The position numbers and the translations under genes were made by a program. Shown here piece by piece: positions 11,615 through 20,074 of a stretch of DNA of 64,000 bases. The DNA is from Teichococcus vastitatis (GTDB taxonomy: Bacteria; Pseudomonadota; Alphaproteobacteria; Acetobacterales; Acetobacteraceae): the NCBI RefSeq assembly GCF_003604215.1, contig NZ_QXGS01000001.1, positions 1 to 64,000 of the forward strand. The letters run 5' to 3'. Under the pieces are notes generated by a model. That model was not told the origin of the DNA, ran no database searches, and saw nothing but the letters and a program-made list of their open reading frames with translations. The stretch's first letter is position 1. Each line of letters begins with the position of its first letter.

Positions 11615-12238
11615 TCACCGGGGTGCCAGTTCCTTCAGCGCCTCGCGGATCAGCGGCTCCAGCGCCGCATCCTCGCCCAGCCGCTCGGCGACGCGGGCCA
11701 CGGCCGCCACCGCTTCCGGCCGTTTCCAGCCGAGATTGGTGAGCGCCGAGATCGCCTCCGCCACCGCGCGGTCGGCGGGGGGAAGCTGCGCCGCCACCGT
11801 CATGGTGTTCGGCGAGAAGCCGGGGCCGGTCGGCATGGCGCCGACGCGGTCGCGCAACTCGGAGATCAGCCGGATCGCCAGCTTGGCGCCGACGCCCGGG
11901 GCGCGGCTCAGCGAGCCCTTGTCGCCGGCCATCAGCGCCCGCGCCAGATCGGCGGGGGCGAGGGTCGACAGCAGCGCCAGCGCCACCTTGGGCCCGACGC
12001 CCTGGATCGCCGTCAGCAGGCGGAACCAGTCCCGCTCGGAAGCATCGGCGAAGCCGTACAGGATGATGGCGTCTTCGCGCACCACCGTTTCCACCAGCAG
12101 CGCGCCGATGGCCGGCGCCTGCGGCAACGCCGCCAGCGTCCGGGCCGAGCAGGCCACCAGATAGCCGACGCCGTTCACGTCGAAGATGCAGCCGCCGTCG
12201 AAGGGCGTGTCCAGCGTGCCGCGCAGCTTGCCGATCAT
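11615..12238 (-). CDS. ruvA: Holliday junction DNA-binding protein RuvA
   Basis: RuvA tetramers bind four-way junctions and load RuvB. The 207-aa product begins MIGKLRGTLDT and has the N-terminal OB fold (VNGVGYLV). Two helix-hairpin-helix elements follow (LTAIQGVGPKVALALLSTL and RAPGVGAKLAIRLISELRD). A flexible linker leads to the C-terminal RuvB-contacting domain (AISALTNLGWKRPEA). It overlaps ruvC by 4 nt (ATGA). About 90 nt separate it from ruvB. Confidence 0.97.
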   Translation of the reverse strand: MIGKLRGTLDTPFDGGCIFDVNGVGYLVACSARTLAALPQAPAIGALLVETVVREDAIILYGFADASERDWFRLLTAIQGVGPKVALALLSTLAPADLARALMAGDKGSLSRAPGVGAKLAIRLISELRDRVGAMPTGPGFSPNTMTVAAQLPPADRAVAEAISALTNLGWKRPEAVAAVARVAERLGEDAALEPLIREALKELAPR

Positions 12239-12750
12239 GCCGGAACATAGCCCCGGGCCAGGGCAAGGCGGCTGCCGCGATGGTGGGCGTGGCAGATGGC
12301 AACGGCCAGCGCGTCGGAAGCATCCGCTCGCTTCAGCGTGGCGCCGGGCAGCAGGCGGCGCACCATGTCGGCCACCTGCACCTTGTCGGCGTGGCCGGTG
12401 CCGACCACGGCGCGCTTCACCTCCATGGCCTGGTATTCGGCGACAGCCAGCCCCGCCAGCGCCGGCGCCAGCAGCACCACGCCGCGCGCCTGGCCGAGCT
12501 TCAGCGCCGCGCCAGGGTTCTTGTTAACATAGGTGTGCTCCACCGCCGCCTCCTCCGGCTTCCAGATGTCCATCAGCGCGTTCAGCGCCCGGTGGATCTG
12601 GCAGAGCCGCTCGGCCAGTGACAATTCGGTGGTGGTGGAGATCACGCCGTCGGCGATGTGGCGCAGCCGGTTGCCGCTGCTTTCCACAACTCCCCAGCCG
12701 GTGTGCTGGAGGCCGGGATCAAGTCCGAGCAGCCGGACGGTCTGCATCAT
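12235..12750 (-). CDS. ruvC: Holliday junction resolvase RuvC
   Basis: RuvC is the endonuclease that resolves junctions by paired nicks. The 171-aa product has the RNase H-like acidic residues in LLGLDPGLQHTGWG (first Asp), VEHTYVNKNPGAAL (Glu) and KRADASDALAVAICHAHH (C-terminal Asp pair). Two consecutive ATGs are possible starts (12750 or 12747). It is followed with a 4-nt overlap by ruvA and preceded by yebC 9 nt away, the common yebC-ruvC-ruvA-ruvB order. Confidence 0.97.
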   Translation of the reverse strand: MMQTVRLLGLDPGLQHTGWGVVESSGNRLRHIADGVISTTTELSLAERLCQIHRALNALMDIWKPEEAAVEHTYVNKNPGAALKLGQARGVVLLAPALAGLAVAEYQAMEVKRAVVGTGHADKVQVADMVRRLLPGATLKRADASDALAVAICHAHHRGSRLALARGYVPA

Positions 12751-12759
12751 GCGGCCGGA

Positions 12760-13509
12760 TCACTCCGCCAGCGCCGCGGCCACCGCGTCGGAGACCTCGA
12801 AATTGGCGGTCACGGCCTGCACGTCGTCATGCTCGTCCAGCACGTCGATCAGCTTGAGCACGGAGCGTGCCTTTTCCTCGTCCAGCTCCACGGTGACGCT
12901 GGGGCGCCATTCCAGCTTGGCGCTCTCGGCGGGGCCGAACTTCTCCTCCAGCGCGTCGCGCACGGCGAACAGATCCTCCACCGCGGTGGTGACGTCGTGG
13001 CCGTCCTCGCCGCTGGCCACGTCCGCGGCACCGGCCTCGATGGCGGCTTCCAGCATGGCATCGGCGTCGGCGACATCGGCCGGGTAGCGGATGGCGCCGA
13101 CCCGCTCGAACTGAAAGGCCACCGAATTGGTCTCGCCCAGCGCGCCGCCGTACTTGGAGAAGGCGGAGCGGATGTCGGAGGCGGTGCGGTTGCGGTTGTC
13201 GGTCAGCGTCTCGACGATCACCGCGACGCCGGCCGGGCCGTAGCCCTCGTAGCGGACCTCCACGTAATCCTCGCCGCCGGCCGCGCCGGTGGCCTTCTTG
13301 ATGGCGCGGTCGATGGTGTCCTTGGTCATGTTGGCGACGCGCGCCGCCTGCACCGCCGAGCGCAGCCGCGGATTGGCAGACGGGTCGGGCAGGCCCTGCC
13401 TCGCGCTGACCGTGATCTCGCGGATCAGCTTGGCGAAGATGCGCGCCCGCTTGGCGTCCTGCGCACCCTTGCGGTGCATGATGTTCTTGAACTGGGAATG
13501 GCCGGCCAC
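12760..13509 (-). CDS. yebC: YebC/PmpR family protein
   Basis: YebC proteins have been described as DNA-binding regulators and, more recently, as factors that relieve ribosome stalling at proline stretches. This could matter here given the proline-rich TolA encoded in the same cluster. The GTG at 13507-13509 gives 249 aa beginning [20 protein letters not shown], the invariant family N-terminus, with GGAG 8 nt upstream. Later landmarks are [20 protein letters not shown] and [16 protein letters not shown]. Longer in-frame extensions are Arg-rich and unlike the family. Confidence 0.95.
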   Translation of the reverse strand: MAGHSQFKNIMHRKGAQDAKRARIFAKLIREITVSARQGLPDPSANPRLRSAVQAARVANMTKDTIDRAIKKATGAAGGEDYVEVRYEGYGPAGVAVIVETLTDNRNRTASDIRSAFSKYGGALGETNSVAFQFERVGAIRYPADVADADAMLEAAIEAGAADVASGEDGHDVTTAVEDLFAVRDALEEKFGPAESAKLEWRPSVTVELDEEKARSVLKLIDVLDEHDDVQAVTANFEVSDAVAAALAE

Positions 13510-13723
13510 GCGGTGCTCTCCGGGATTCTCGTGATGTTCCGGGCTGATCCGGCCCCTATACCGCCGCGCGCGTCGCGAAGCGAGAGGGTGGCTGGCCGCG
13601 CGCCTGCATCGCCGCACGCCGTGCCGGAGCCGCGCGGGAGGCGAGGTGACGGAGTGCAACAGCCACGCCCAGGCCTCTTCGCAACAGCAGCAAAGCACCG
13701 CACATGAAGCTTCCACATTCCCG

Positions 13724-14316
13724 ATGGAGCATCCGGTGGCCCTTCGCTGGCGCGACACCCCCGAGGCCTACGGCCTGATCAGCCGTGCCCTGCACTGGAG
13801 CATGGCCGCATTGTTTGCCTGGCAGTTCGCCGGCATGGCCCTGCGCCAGCTCGGCATGCTGCCGCCGCTGGCCCATGTCATCCGGGGCAGCCACACCTCG
13901 CTGGGCACGCTGCTGCTGGCGCTGGTGCTGCTGCGCGGCGCCTGGGGGCTGCTCAACCTGCGCAACCGCCCGCCTGCCCCGACGCATGGGCCGGGGCGGC
14001 TGGCGACGCTCGGTCACCTGGTGCTCTATGCCCTGATGCTGCTGGTTCCGCTGCTGGCGCTGGCCCGCGCCTATGGAGTTAACCGGGCCTTCAGCCCGTT
14101 CGGCATCCCCTGTTCAGCGGCATCCAGGGCGAAACGCCCTGGATGGTGGCCGCCGGCAACGCCTTGCACGGCGAGCTGGCATGGCTGCTCCTGGCCCTGA
14201 TCGGCGGACACGTGATGATGGCGCTGGCGCATCGATGGCTGTGGCGGGGCGACGTGATCCACCGCATGGCGGGTTCGGGAAGCCCCGCCACGTCCGGCGG
14301 GCACCACTGGGCCTAG
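13724..14316 (+). pseudogene. Cytochrome b561-family gene, interrupted by an apparent single-base deletion
   Basis: Frame 1 from the ATG at 13724 encodes the first part of a diheme cytochrome b561: ISRALHWSMAALFAWQFAG and VIRGSHTSLGTLLLALVLL carry His ligands in helices 1 and 2. At the CCCC run 14107-14110 the reading slips. The family sequence continues one frame over as FSGIQGETPWMV, then GNALHGELAWLLLALIGGHV and MALAHRWLWRGD, which carry the later His residues. It stops at TAG 14314-14316. Restoring one C (FGIP-LFSG) rebuilds a full ~197-aa protein. As read, the first frame ends in unrelated Arg/Trp-rich sequence at 14200. It is either a recent pseudogene or a homopolymer sequencing error. 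Confidence 0.8.
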
Positions 14317-14455
14317 CTGGCGGCGGCCCGCCCGCTCCCCTCTCCCGCACCGGTCAATCGTGGCGCGCATGTCTCGATCGGCCGCAACCCCTGGTCAGTG
14401 GCTCCCTTGCCCGCCCTGAGCCAGAAAGCGCTGGCTTCATCGGGAGTCGAACAGT

Positions 14456-14656
14456 ATGGGCATCCGCGTCATCGAGACCCGGAGCTATGACAGCTACCGC
14501 ATCCAGATCTGCGAGCAATCGAGCGCGGGTTGGCTGGTGCGGCTCTACGCGCAGCGCGGGCAGCGCGGCCATGACATCCGGTGCTTCACCACCGACGCCG
14601 CGGATGGTCTGCCGGCGCTGCTGGTCCAGGCGGAGCGCGAAGCCACCCGAAGCTGA
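14456..14656 (+). CDS. Small hypothetical protein
   Basis: A 66-aa product starting MGIRVIETRSYDSYRIQIC, soluble, with a repeated aromatic/charged pattern and no signal peptide or membrane helix. GGGAG lies 9 nt before the ATG. I do not recognise the family. The gene sits alone between the broken cytochrome b561 and ArsR genes on the same strand. Its coding character (balanced residues, ordered strand-like segments such as GWLVRLYAQRG) looks better than chance for this GC-rich DNA. Confidence 0.55.
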   Translation: MGIRVIETRSYDSYRIQICEQSSAGWLVRLYAQRGQRGHDIRCFTTDAADGLPALLVQAEREATRS

Positions 14657-14833
14657 GCACGCGACCGCCAGGAGTTGGCTGGCGGGGCGCGCCTCGCGCT
14701 GCACCTACCTTGAAGACACAGGATGCTGGTGACCGTCCCGGCTCCACGGGAGCGGGATCGGCGAGGGCCGGCCCCGCCGATGCTTCAGTCATGCCCGAAG
14801 CGTCGGCCGCCAAGTTGCGCTAGGCTCCCGTTC

Positions 14834-15552
14834 ATGCCGAGTTCATCCGTCCTGAGCACCGCGGCCTTGGCCAAGACCGCCGCCCTGATCGGCGATCCGG
14901 CCCGTGCCAACATGCTGGGAGCGCTGATGGACGGCCGCGCCCTCACGGCCGGCGAACTGGCCGCCGTCGCCGGCGTGGCGCCGCCCACCGCCAGCGGCCA
15001 ACTGGCGCGGCTGGTCGCCGCCAGGCTTCTGGCGCAGGAACGGCAGGCCGCCACCGCGATCATCGCCTCGCCTCGCCCGCCGTGGCGCAGATGCTGGAAA
15101 GCCTGATGTCGGTGGCCGCCGGCGCGACGCGCCCGCCGCGTCCGGTGCGGGTCGGCCCCAGGGATCAGGCCCTTCGCCGCCTGCGCACCTGCTACGACCA
15201 CCTCGCCGGGCGCATTGCCGTGGCGATGGCCGACCGCATGGTGGAGCGCCGCGAGCTGGAGATAACGGCCGATGGCGGGCGCCTGACGGAGAGCGGGGCG
15301 GCCTTCCTGGACACCCTTGGCGTGACGCTGCGGCCGGGCGCACCGGAAGGCCCGAGGGGCCGCATCTTCTGCCGGCCCTGCGTGGATTGGAGTGAGCGGC
15401 GGCCGCACATCGCCGGGGCGCTGGGCGCGGCCTTGTGCGAATGCTGCGTTCGCCACAACTGGGTCCGGCGCCAGGAGGGATCGCGCGCCCTGGCGATCAC
15501 CCCGGCGGGCGACCGGGCGCTGCGCGAATTCTTCGGCCTCGACGCCGGCTGA
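14834..15552 (+). pseudogene. ArsR-family winged-helix regulator, interrupted by an apparent single-base deletion
   Basis: From the ATG at 14834 the first frame encodes a winged-helix domain, LIGDPARANMLGALMDGRAL and GELAAVAGVAPPTASGQLAR, typical of ArsR-type repressors. Around 15044-15050 (CAGGCCGCC, expected CAGGGCCGCC) the family sequence moves to the next frame and continues as GRHRDHRLASPAVAQMLESL through to FFGLDAG at 15552. The second part has a Cys-rich segment (FCRPCVDWSERRPH, CECCVRHNW) common in this subfamily. One restored G gives a single protein of about 239 aa. It is convergent with ymdB, 4 nt away. Confidence 0.8.
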
Positions 15553-15556
15553 AGCC

Positions 15557-16378
15557 TCAGACCGCCGGCAGGGCCGGCGCCAGCAGACCACCCAGCCGCA
15601 CCGGCTCGACCCGCTGCGCCAGGCCGGTGGCGTCGTCGGTTTCCACGAACGCCCCGGACAAGGTGGCGGGACCCTCGGCGGGGGCGAGCTTCTCGCCCGG
15701 CACCTTTTTCCAGAAGCGCAGCGCGGCGCCACCCTTCTGCATGCCAATGACGCTGTCATAGTCGCCGCACATGCCGGCATCGGTCATGTAGGCGGTGCCG
15801 TTCTCCAGGATGCGCTGGTCAGCGCTCGGCACGTGGGTGTGGGTGCCGACCACCAGGCTCACCTTGCCATCGAAGCTGTGCGCCAGCGCCATCTTCTCGG
15901 AAGTGGCCTCGGCATGGATGTCGATCACGACGGCCTGCACCGTGCCGCCGGCGCCCATGCTGTGCTGCGCCAGAACCGCCTGCACGGCGCGGAACGGATC
16001 GTCCAGCGGCTCCATGAACAGCCGGCCCATGGCGTTGATCACCAGCGCCTTGCGGCCGCCGGGAACCTCCACCACCGTGGCGCCGCGGCCGGGCGTTCCC
16101 GGCGGATAGTTCAGCGGCCGGATCAGCCGCGGCTCGCCGTCGATGAAGCCGATCAGCTCCTTGCGGTCCCAGGAATGGTTGCCGAGCGTCAGCACGTCGG
16201 CGCCGGAGCCCAGGAAAGTACGCACCATGTCGGGCGATACGCCGAAGCCGTGGCTGGCATTCTCGGCGTTCACCACCACGAGATCGGCCTTCAGCCGGGC
16301 GCGCAGGCCCGGCAATTCGGTGGTCAGCGCGTCACGGCCGCTGCGGCCCACCACGTCGCCCAGAAACAGGATGCGCAA
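15557..16378 (-). CDS. ymdB: YmdB-family metallophosphoesterase
   Basis: Members of this family (TIGR00282-type) are dinuclear-metal phosphodiesterases acting on 2',3'-cyclic nucleotides. The 273-aa product shows the metal-binding set in order: LGDVVGRSG (Asp), VNAENASHG (Asn/Glu), TLGNHSWD (Asn-His), DIHAEATSEK and VGTHTHVPSAD (His-x-His), then MTDAGMCGDYDSVIG. It lies 9 nt downstream of the folate cyclo-ligase gene on the same strand, an association often seen in alphaproteobacteria. Confidence 0.9.
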   Translation of the reverse strand: MRILFLGDVVGRSGRDALTTELPGLRARLKADLVVVNAENASHGFGVSPDMVRTFLGSGADVLTLGNHSWDRKELIGFIDGEPRLIRPLNYPPGTPGRGATVVEVPGGRKALVINAMGRLFMEPLDDPFRAVQAVLAQHSMGAGGTVQAVVIDIHAEATSEKMALAHSFDGKVSLVVGTHTHVPSADQRILENGTAYMTDAGMCGDYDSVIGMQKGGAALRFWKKVPGEKLAPAEGPATLSGAFVETDDATGLAQRVEPVRLGGLLAPALPAV

Positions 16379-16387
16379 AGCTCGAAA

Positions 16388-16990
16388 CTACCTTTTCAGC
16401 GAAATGAACCCGGCCTCGGTGGCGATAGCCGACAGCGGGGCGTCATGCGGCCCGACCGGCACCGCCGGCACCTCCTGCCCCGCATAGCCGATGCCGATCG
16501 CCACGGCCCCGGGCCAGGCGGCAATGGTCCGGTCGTAATAGCCGCCGCCATAGCCGAGCCGGAAGCCGCGCCGGTCAAAGGCCAGCAGTGGCACCAGCAG
16601 CCAGTCGGGCCGCACCGGATCGCCCGGCGCCGCCGGCACGGAAGTGCCGAAGCGGCCGGCCACCAGCGCCTCGCCCGGTGCCCAGCGCTGGAAGATCAGG
16701 GGAAATCCACGCCGCGGCGTGACCGGCAGGGCCAGCCGGCAGCCGGCACAGTGCAGCATCTGCAGCACGGGCCGGAGGTCGATCTCCTCGCCCATGGGCC
16801 AGAAGCCGCCCACGAGTGCGCCGGGCGGGATGCTGGCGGCCAGAAGGTTTCGCGCCAGCGCCTCCCCCGCACCCGGAACAACAAGGGCGGCGCGACGCGC
16901 CAGCGCCACACGGCGCTGCGCCGCCTTCTGGGCGGCCAGTTCCGGCGGATCGGATGTCACATCATTGGAAATGGAGTGCGGAGCCGCCAT
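16388..16990 (-). CDS. 5-formyltetrahydrofolate cyclo-ligase
   Basis: The enzyme (YgfA/MTHFS) converts 5-formyl-THF to 5,10-methenyl-THF using ATP. The 200-aa product has the N-terminal basic helix (KAAQRRVALARRAA), the substrate loop PMGEEIDLRPVL, and the diagnostic GYGGGYYDR nucleotide-binding motif followed by GIGYAGQE and PVGPHDAPL. AGGAGG occurs 17 nt before the ATG, too far to be an ideal ribosome site, so a different start is possible. Its position directly after the zapA-6S RNA locus is conserved across proteobacteria. Confidence 0.93.
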   Translation of the reverse strand: MAAPHSISNDVTSDPPELAAQKAAQRRVALARRAALVVPGAGEALARNLLAASIPPGALVGGFWPMGEEIDLRPVLQMLHCAGCRLALPVTPRRGFPLIFQRWAPGEALVAGRFGTSVPAAPGDPVRPDWLLVPLLAFDRRGFRLGYGGGYYDRTIAAWPGAVAIGIGYAGQEVPAVPVGPHDAPLSAIATEAGFISLKR

Positions 16991-16999
16991 GGCCGTCGG

Positions 17000-17141
17000 C
17001 GTATTATCCTCCTAAGGCCTGCGTTAGCAGGTGGGCGCCAGATAGCCGAACCACGATCCGGCCAGAGCCAGCTCCCGGAGGATGCTTATTGGCCCCAGGG
17101 ATAAGTTGCCCAACGCACCGGGCAGCCCCGCGACACAACAT
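17000..17141 (-). ncRNA. ssrS: Probable 6S RNA
   Basis: The gap between zapA and the 5-formyl-THF cyclo-ligase gene is the conserved position of 6S RNA, which binds sigma70 RNA polymerase. The minus strand contains AATAAGCATCCTCCGGGAGC near 17080-17099, which resembles conserved 6S segments as I recall them from alphaproteobacteria. A 3' CCTGC-TAAC-GCAGG hairpin (about 17018-17031) is compatible with the closing region. Ends are approximate because I could not fold the whole RNA or search a covariance model. No convincing protein is encoded here. Confidence 0.6.
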
Positions 17142-17468
17142 TTAGGGACGCTCGAGCGACGCCGCAATGCCCTCGATCCGTTCGGCCACGCGGCCCAGCC
17201 GTTCCGCCAGGGCGGGATCGGCCGGCGCAGCGCCGCCCATGCCGGAGCGGGCGCGGGACAGCTCGACGCGCAGGTCGTGGATCTCGTCCGCCAGCAACAG
17301 CGCCGCCAGCAGCAGCAGCCGGCTTTCGCCGAACTGCCCGCCCATGGCGCGGATCGAGGACACACGGCGGTCCACATCCGCCGCAAGCGCGATCAGGTGG
17401 CCTTCCTGCCCGTCCTCGCAGGAAACGGGGTGGGTGTATCCGCCAACACGGACCGTGACTTGACCCAA
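17142..17468 (-). CDS. zapA: Cell division protein ZapA
   Basis: ZapA is a small cytosolic protein that bundles FtsZ. The 108-aa product has the family start (QVTVRVGGYTHPVSCEDGQE), the ALAADVDRRVSSIR helix and a long C-terminal coiled coil (LLADEIHDLRVELSRAR). It lies 2 nt after a small coiled-coil gene and directly before the 6S RNA, matching the usual layout. Confidence 0.92.
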   Translation of the reverse strand: MGQVTVRVGGYTHPVSCEDGQEGHLIALAADVDRRVSSIRAMGGQFGESRLLLLAALLLADEIHDLRVELSRARSGMGGAAPADPALAERLGRVAERIEGIAASLERP

Positions 17469-17470
17469 GC

Positions 17471-17722
17471 TCAGCTCCCCTTCTGGTTGTCGGGCGGCAG
17501 GGCGGTGGCCTGTTCCGCCGGCTCATCGCCTGGTTCGGCGCCTTCGAGTTCCGCCAACGCGCCGCGCAGCCGCTCCAGCGTGTCATCCAGCCGGGTCGAC
17601 AGCGCCGCCACCGATTCGGCCGACACGCCGGAAGCCCCGGCCGGATTGGCGGCCAAGGCGGCCGCCAGCCGTTCCACTGCCCGTTCCAGCCGGCTCGCGG
17701 CCTCGCTCACCGCATCACTCAT
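17471..17722 (-). CDS. Small coiled-coil protein upstream of zapA
   Basis: The 83-aa product from the ATG at 17720-17722 is nearly all helix with heptad-like Leu/Ala spacing (ASRLERAVERLAAALAA, LSTRLDDTLERLRGALAELE). An acidic tail follows. Short coiled-coil proteins of the DUF4164 kind are commonly encoded just before zapA in alphaproteobacteria, and this may be one; the match is by size and position only. AAAGGCGG precedes the start. Coupling to zapA (2-nt gap) suggests a division-related role. Confidence 0.75.
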   Translation of the reverse strand: MSDAVSEAASRLERAVERLAAALAANPAGASGVSAESVAALSTRLDDTLERLRGALAELEGAEPGDEPAEQATALPPDNQKGS

Positions 17723-17834
17723 GCTGCCGCCTTTGCCTGCGTCATAATCTTCCTGGCATGAGGCTTTACGCGGCGGCCACATCCAGGGTCAACGGCAGCC
17801 GCCATCGCAGCAGCGAAAGCGTGACGGGGAATCG

Positions 17835-18338
17835 ATGGAATCCGAGGCGGAAATCCGGCGAAGCAGCCCAGCGCCGCGCCCATGGCCGCGTGGCGTGGTG
17901 ATTCGCAGCGCCGCGGAGGCGGCTTCAGCCCTTCGCGTGGCCACCGAGCTCGGCCTGAACGGTTCGCTGCCCCTGCTGTCCCTGCCCCTGCTGTCTCTGC
18001 CCGGCGCCGGGCTGTGGCTGGGACCCGGCCTGTTCCTGACCCTGGTGCAACGGGCCGCCGCGGCGCAGCCACTTGTGTCACCATGGCCGGTGCTTGATTG
18101 CGCCGACGCACCTGGGCACGCCCTGGCGGCGCTGCGCGGCGGCGTCGCAGCGGTGGTGCTGGACCCGGACGCGCCCGGCTACGCCGCGGTGGCCGCCGTT
18201 GCCGCCGGGCTGGGCGGAACGCTGCTCCCCCGGGCACCGCCGGCAGCGGGACCGTTCGCCGCGGATCACCGGGAAACGCCTGCGCAACTGGCGGCCTGGC
18301 TGGAAGGCCGAGGTGACAGCAACAGGGACGTCAGGTAA
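17835..18338 (+). CDS. Hypothetical Ala/Leu-rich protein
   Basis: The 167-aa product starts MESEAEIRRSSPAPRPWPRG and is rich in Ala, Gly and Leu. A duplicated LPLLSLPLLSLPG (a 15-bp tandem repeat around 17969-18000) is followed by GLWLGPGLFLTLVQRAAA. The alternation of beta-like (GVVIRSA, VAAVVLDP) and Ala-rich helical segments recalls a Rossmann-like or TIM-like fold, but no motif identifies it. GGGGAA lies before the ATG. It is on the plus strand ahead of the aldolase gene, with 153 nt between them. Confidence 0.65.
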   Translation: MESEAEIRRSSPAPRPWPRGVVIRSAAEAASALRVATELGLNGSLPLLSLPLLSLPGAGLWLGPGLFLTLVQRAAAAQPLVSPWPVLDCADAPGHALAALRGGVAAVVLDPDAPGYAAVAAVAAGLGGTLLPRAPPAAGPFAADHRETPAQLAAWLEGRGDSNRDVR

Positions 18339-18491
18339 AGCCGGCTCCGCGCCGGTTCCTGTCACCGGACGGCGCCACGGCACACAGGGAACGCTTCCGG
18401 GGCAGCACAACCCGGGCCCGGCATTCTCCGCTGGACTCCCCCTCCATCGGCGGGCCAGGACACGGTTCCCGGGCAAGGATAAGGACGCACC

Positions 18492-19412
18492 ATGAAGCTG
18501 ACGCGCCGCGTAAAGGAGATCCTCTCCTGGTACGAGAGCGACAATCCCGGCACCAAGGCCAATCTGGCCCGCATCCTGATGGAAGGAAAGCTGGGCGGCA
18601 CCGGCCGGCTGGTGATCCTGCCGGTGGATCAGGGCTTCGAGCACGGCCCGGCCCGGTCCTTCGCCCCGAACCCCGCCGCCTATGACCCGCGCTACCATTT
18701 CGAGCTGGCGATCGAGGCGGGCCTTAACGCCTATGCCGCGCCGCTCGGCATGATCGAGGCAGGCGCCGCCACCTATGCCGGCGCCATCCCGACCATCCTG
18801 AAGGTCAACTCCTCCAACTCGCTTTCCACCACCAAGGACCAGGCGGTGACCGGCAGCGTGGCGGACGCGCTGCGGCTCGGTTGCTCGGCCATCGGCTTCA
18901 CCATCTATCCGGGCTCGGAATACCAGTTCGAGATGATGGAGGAGCTGCGCGATCTGGCCGAGGAGGCGAAGTCGGCCGGCCTCGCCGTGGTGGTCTGGAG
19001 CTATCCGCGCGGCCCGATGCTGGACAAGGTCGGCGAAACGGCGCTCGACATCTGCGCCTACGCCGCGCACATGGCGGCGCTGATGGGCGCGCACATCATC
19101 AAGGTGAAGCCGCCCACCGAGGCGATCTCCCTCGACGCCGCCAAAAAGACCTACGAAAAGAACCCGGTGGACGGTTCCACCCTGGCCGGGCGCATCAAGC
19201 ACGTCACCGATGCCTGCTTCGGCGGGCGGCGCATCGTGGTGTTCTCCGGCGGCGAGGCGGGCACGGCGGAGTCGATCGTGGAGATGGCGCGCGGCATCCA
19301 TGCCGGGGGCGGCAACGGCTCCATCATCGGCCGCAACGCCTTTCAGCGCCCGAAGGCCGAGGCGCTGAAGCTGCTGTCCGACATCATCGCCGTCTATCGG
19401 GCGCAGGCCTGA
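18492..19412 (+). CDS. Fructose-bisphosphate aldolase, class I (DhnA type)
   Basis: This enzyme cleaves fructose-1,6-bisphosphate to DHAP and glyceraldehyde-3-phosphate through a Schiff base. The 306-aa product matches the bacterial/archaeal class I (FbaB/DhnA) family: [13 protein letters not shown] near the start, the Schiff-base lysine in [10 protein letters not shown], and the phosphate-binding glycines in [10 protein letters not shown] and [25 protein letters not shown] lies close before the ATG. thiE begins 4 nt after its stop, so the two are probably cotranscribed. Confidence 0.93.
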   Translation: MKLTRRVKEILSWYESDNPGTKANLARILMEGKLGGTGRLVILPVDQGFEHGPARSFAPNPAAYDPRYHFELAIEAGLNAYAAPLGMIEAGAATYAGAIPTILKVNSSNSLSTTKDQAVTGSVADALRLGCSAIGFTIYPGSEYQFEMMEELRDLAEEAKSAGLAVVVWSYPRGPMLDKVGETALDICAYAAHMAALMGAHIIKVKPPTEAISLDAAKKTYEKNPVDGSTLAGRIKHVTDACFGGRRIVVFSGGEAGTAESIVEMARGIHAGGGNGSIIGRNAFQRPKAEALKLLSDIIAVYRAQA

Positions 19413-19416
19413 CGCC

Positions 19417-20055
19417 ATGGCTGGCGGGGATGAAGGCTGCCGTCTGTACCTGATCACCCCGCCGGCGCTGGAGCCGCGCGCCTTCGCCGACACGCTGGCG
19501 CGGGCGCTGGATGCGGGCGACGTCGCGGCGCTGCAGTTGCGGCTGAAGGCGGTGGAGGAGGATGCGCTGCGGCGCGCCATCGACCTGCTGCTGCCGGTGG
19601 CGCAGTCGCGCGGCGTCGCGTTTCTGTTGAACGACCGGGCCGACCTCGCAGTGCGGCACGGATGCGACGGCGCGCATCTGGGCCAGGAGGATGGCGACCA
19701 CGCCGCCGCCCGCAAGCTGCTGGGACCGGACCGCACCCTCGGCATCACCTGCCATGGCAGCCGCCACCTGGCGATGGAGGCCGGCGAGGCCGGCGCGGAT
19801 TACGTGGCCTTCGGCGCCTTCTTTCCCACCGCCACCAAGCAGGCCGAGCACAGCGCCACGCCGGACGTGCTGGAATGGTGGACCGAGATGTTCGAGCTGC
19901 CTGCGGTGGCGATCGGCGGCATCAACGCGGAGAACTGCGCGCCGCTGGTGCGCGCCGGCGCCGACTTCCTGGCCGTGGTCGGCGCGGTGTGGAACCATCC
20001 GGAGGGCCCGGAAGCCGGGGTGCGGGCGATGAACGCGGCCATCGCCGCGGCCTGA
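19417..20055 (+). CDS. thiE: Thiamine phosphate synthase
   Basis: ThiE joins the pyrimidine and thiazole precursors to make thiamine phosphate. The 212-aa TIM-barrel protein shows [57 protein letters not shown] and AIGGINAEN, the family strand-end motifs that bind pyrophosphate and substrate. It follows the aldolase by 4 nt. I see no TPP riboswitch upstream, which fits its being the second gene of an operon. Confidence 0.9.
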   Translation: MAGGDEGCRLYLITPPALEPRAFADTLARALDAGDVAALQLRLKAVEEDALRRAIDLLLPVAQSRGVAFLLNDRADLAVRHGCDGAHLGQEDGDHAAARKLLGPDRTLGITCHGSRHLAMEAGEAGADYVAFGAFFPTATKQAEHSATPDVLEWWTEMFELPAVAIGGINAENCAPLVRAGADFLAVVGAVWNHPEGPEAGVRAMNAAIAAA

Positions 20056-20074
20056 GCCCCGGCCCCTGGAACCC

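Noticed and set aside
14435-14460. GGGAGTCGAAC, resembling the reverse complement of a tRNA T-arm
   Set aside because: The flanks do not form a 5-bp T-stem, and no acceptor, D or anticodon arms are found on the minus strand.
17024-17386. Minus-strand open frame spanning the zapA 3' end and the 6S region
   Set aside because: It is out of frame with zapA, Trp/Cys/Arg-rich and covers a likely structured RNA; no coding signal.
17835-18338. A second thiE-like or aldolase-related barrel protein
   Set aside because: No phosphate- or pyrimidine-binding motif is visible; left as hypothetical.
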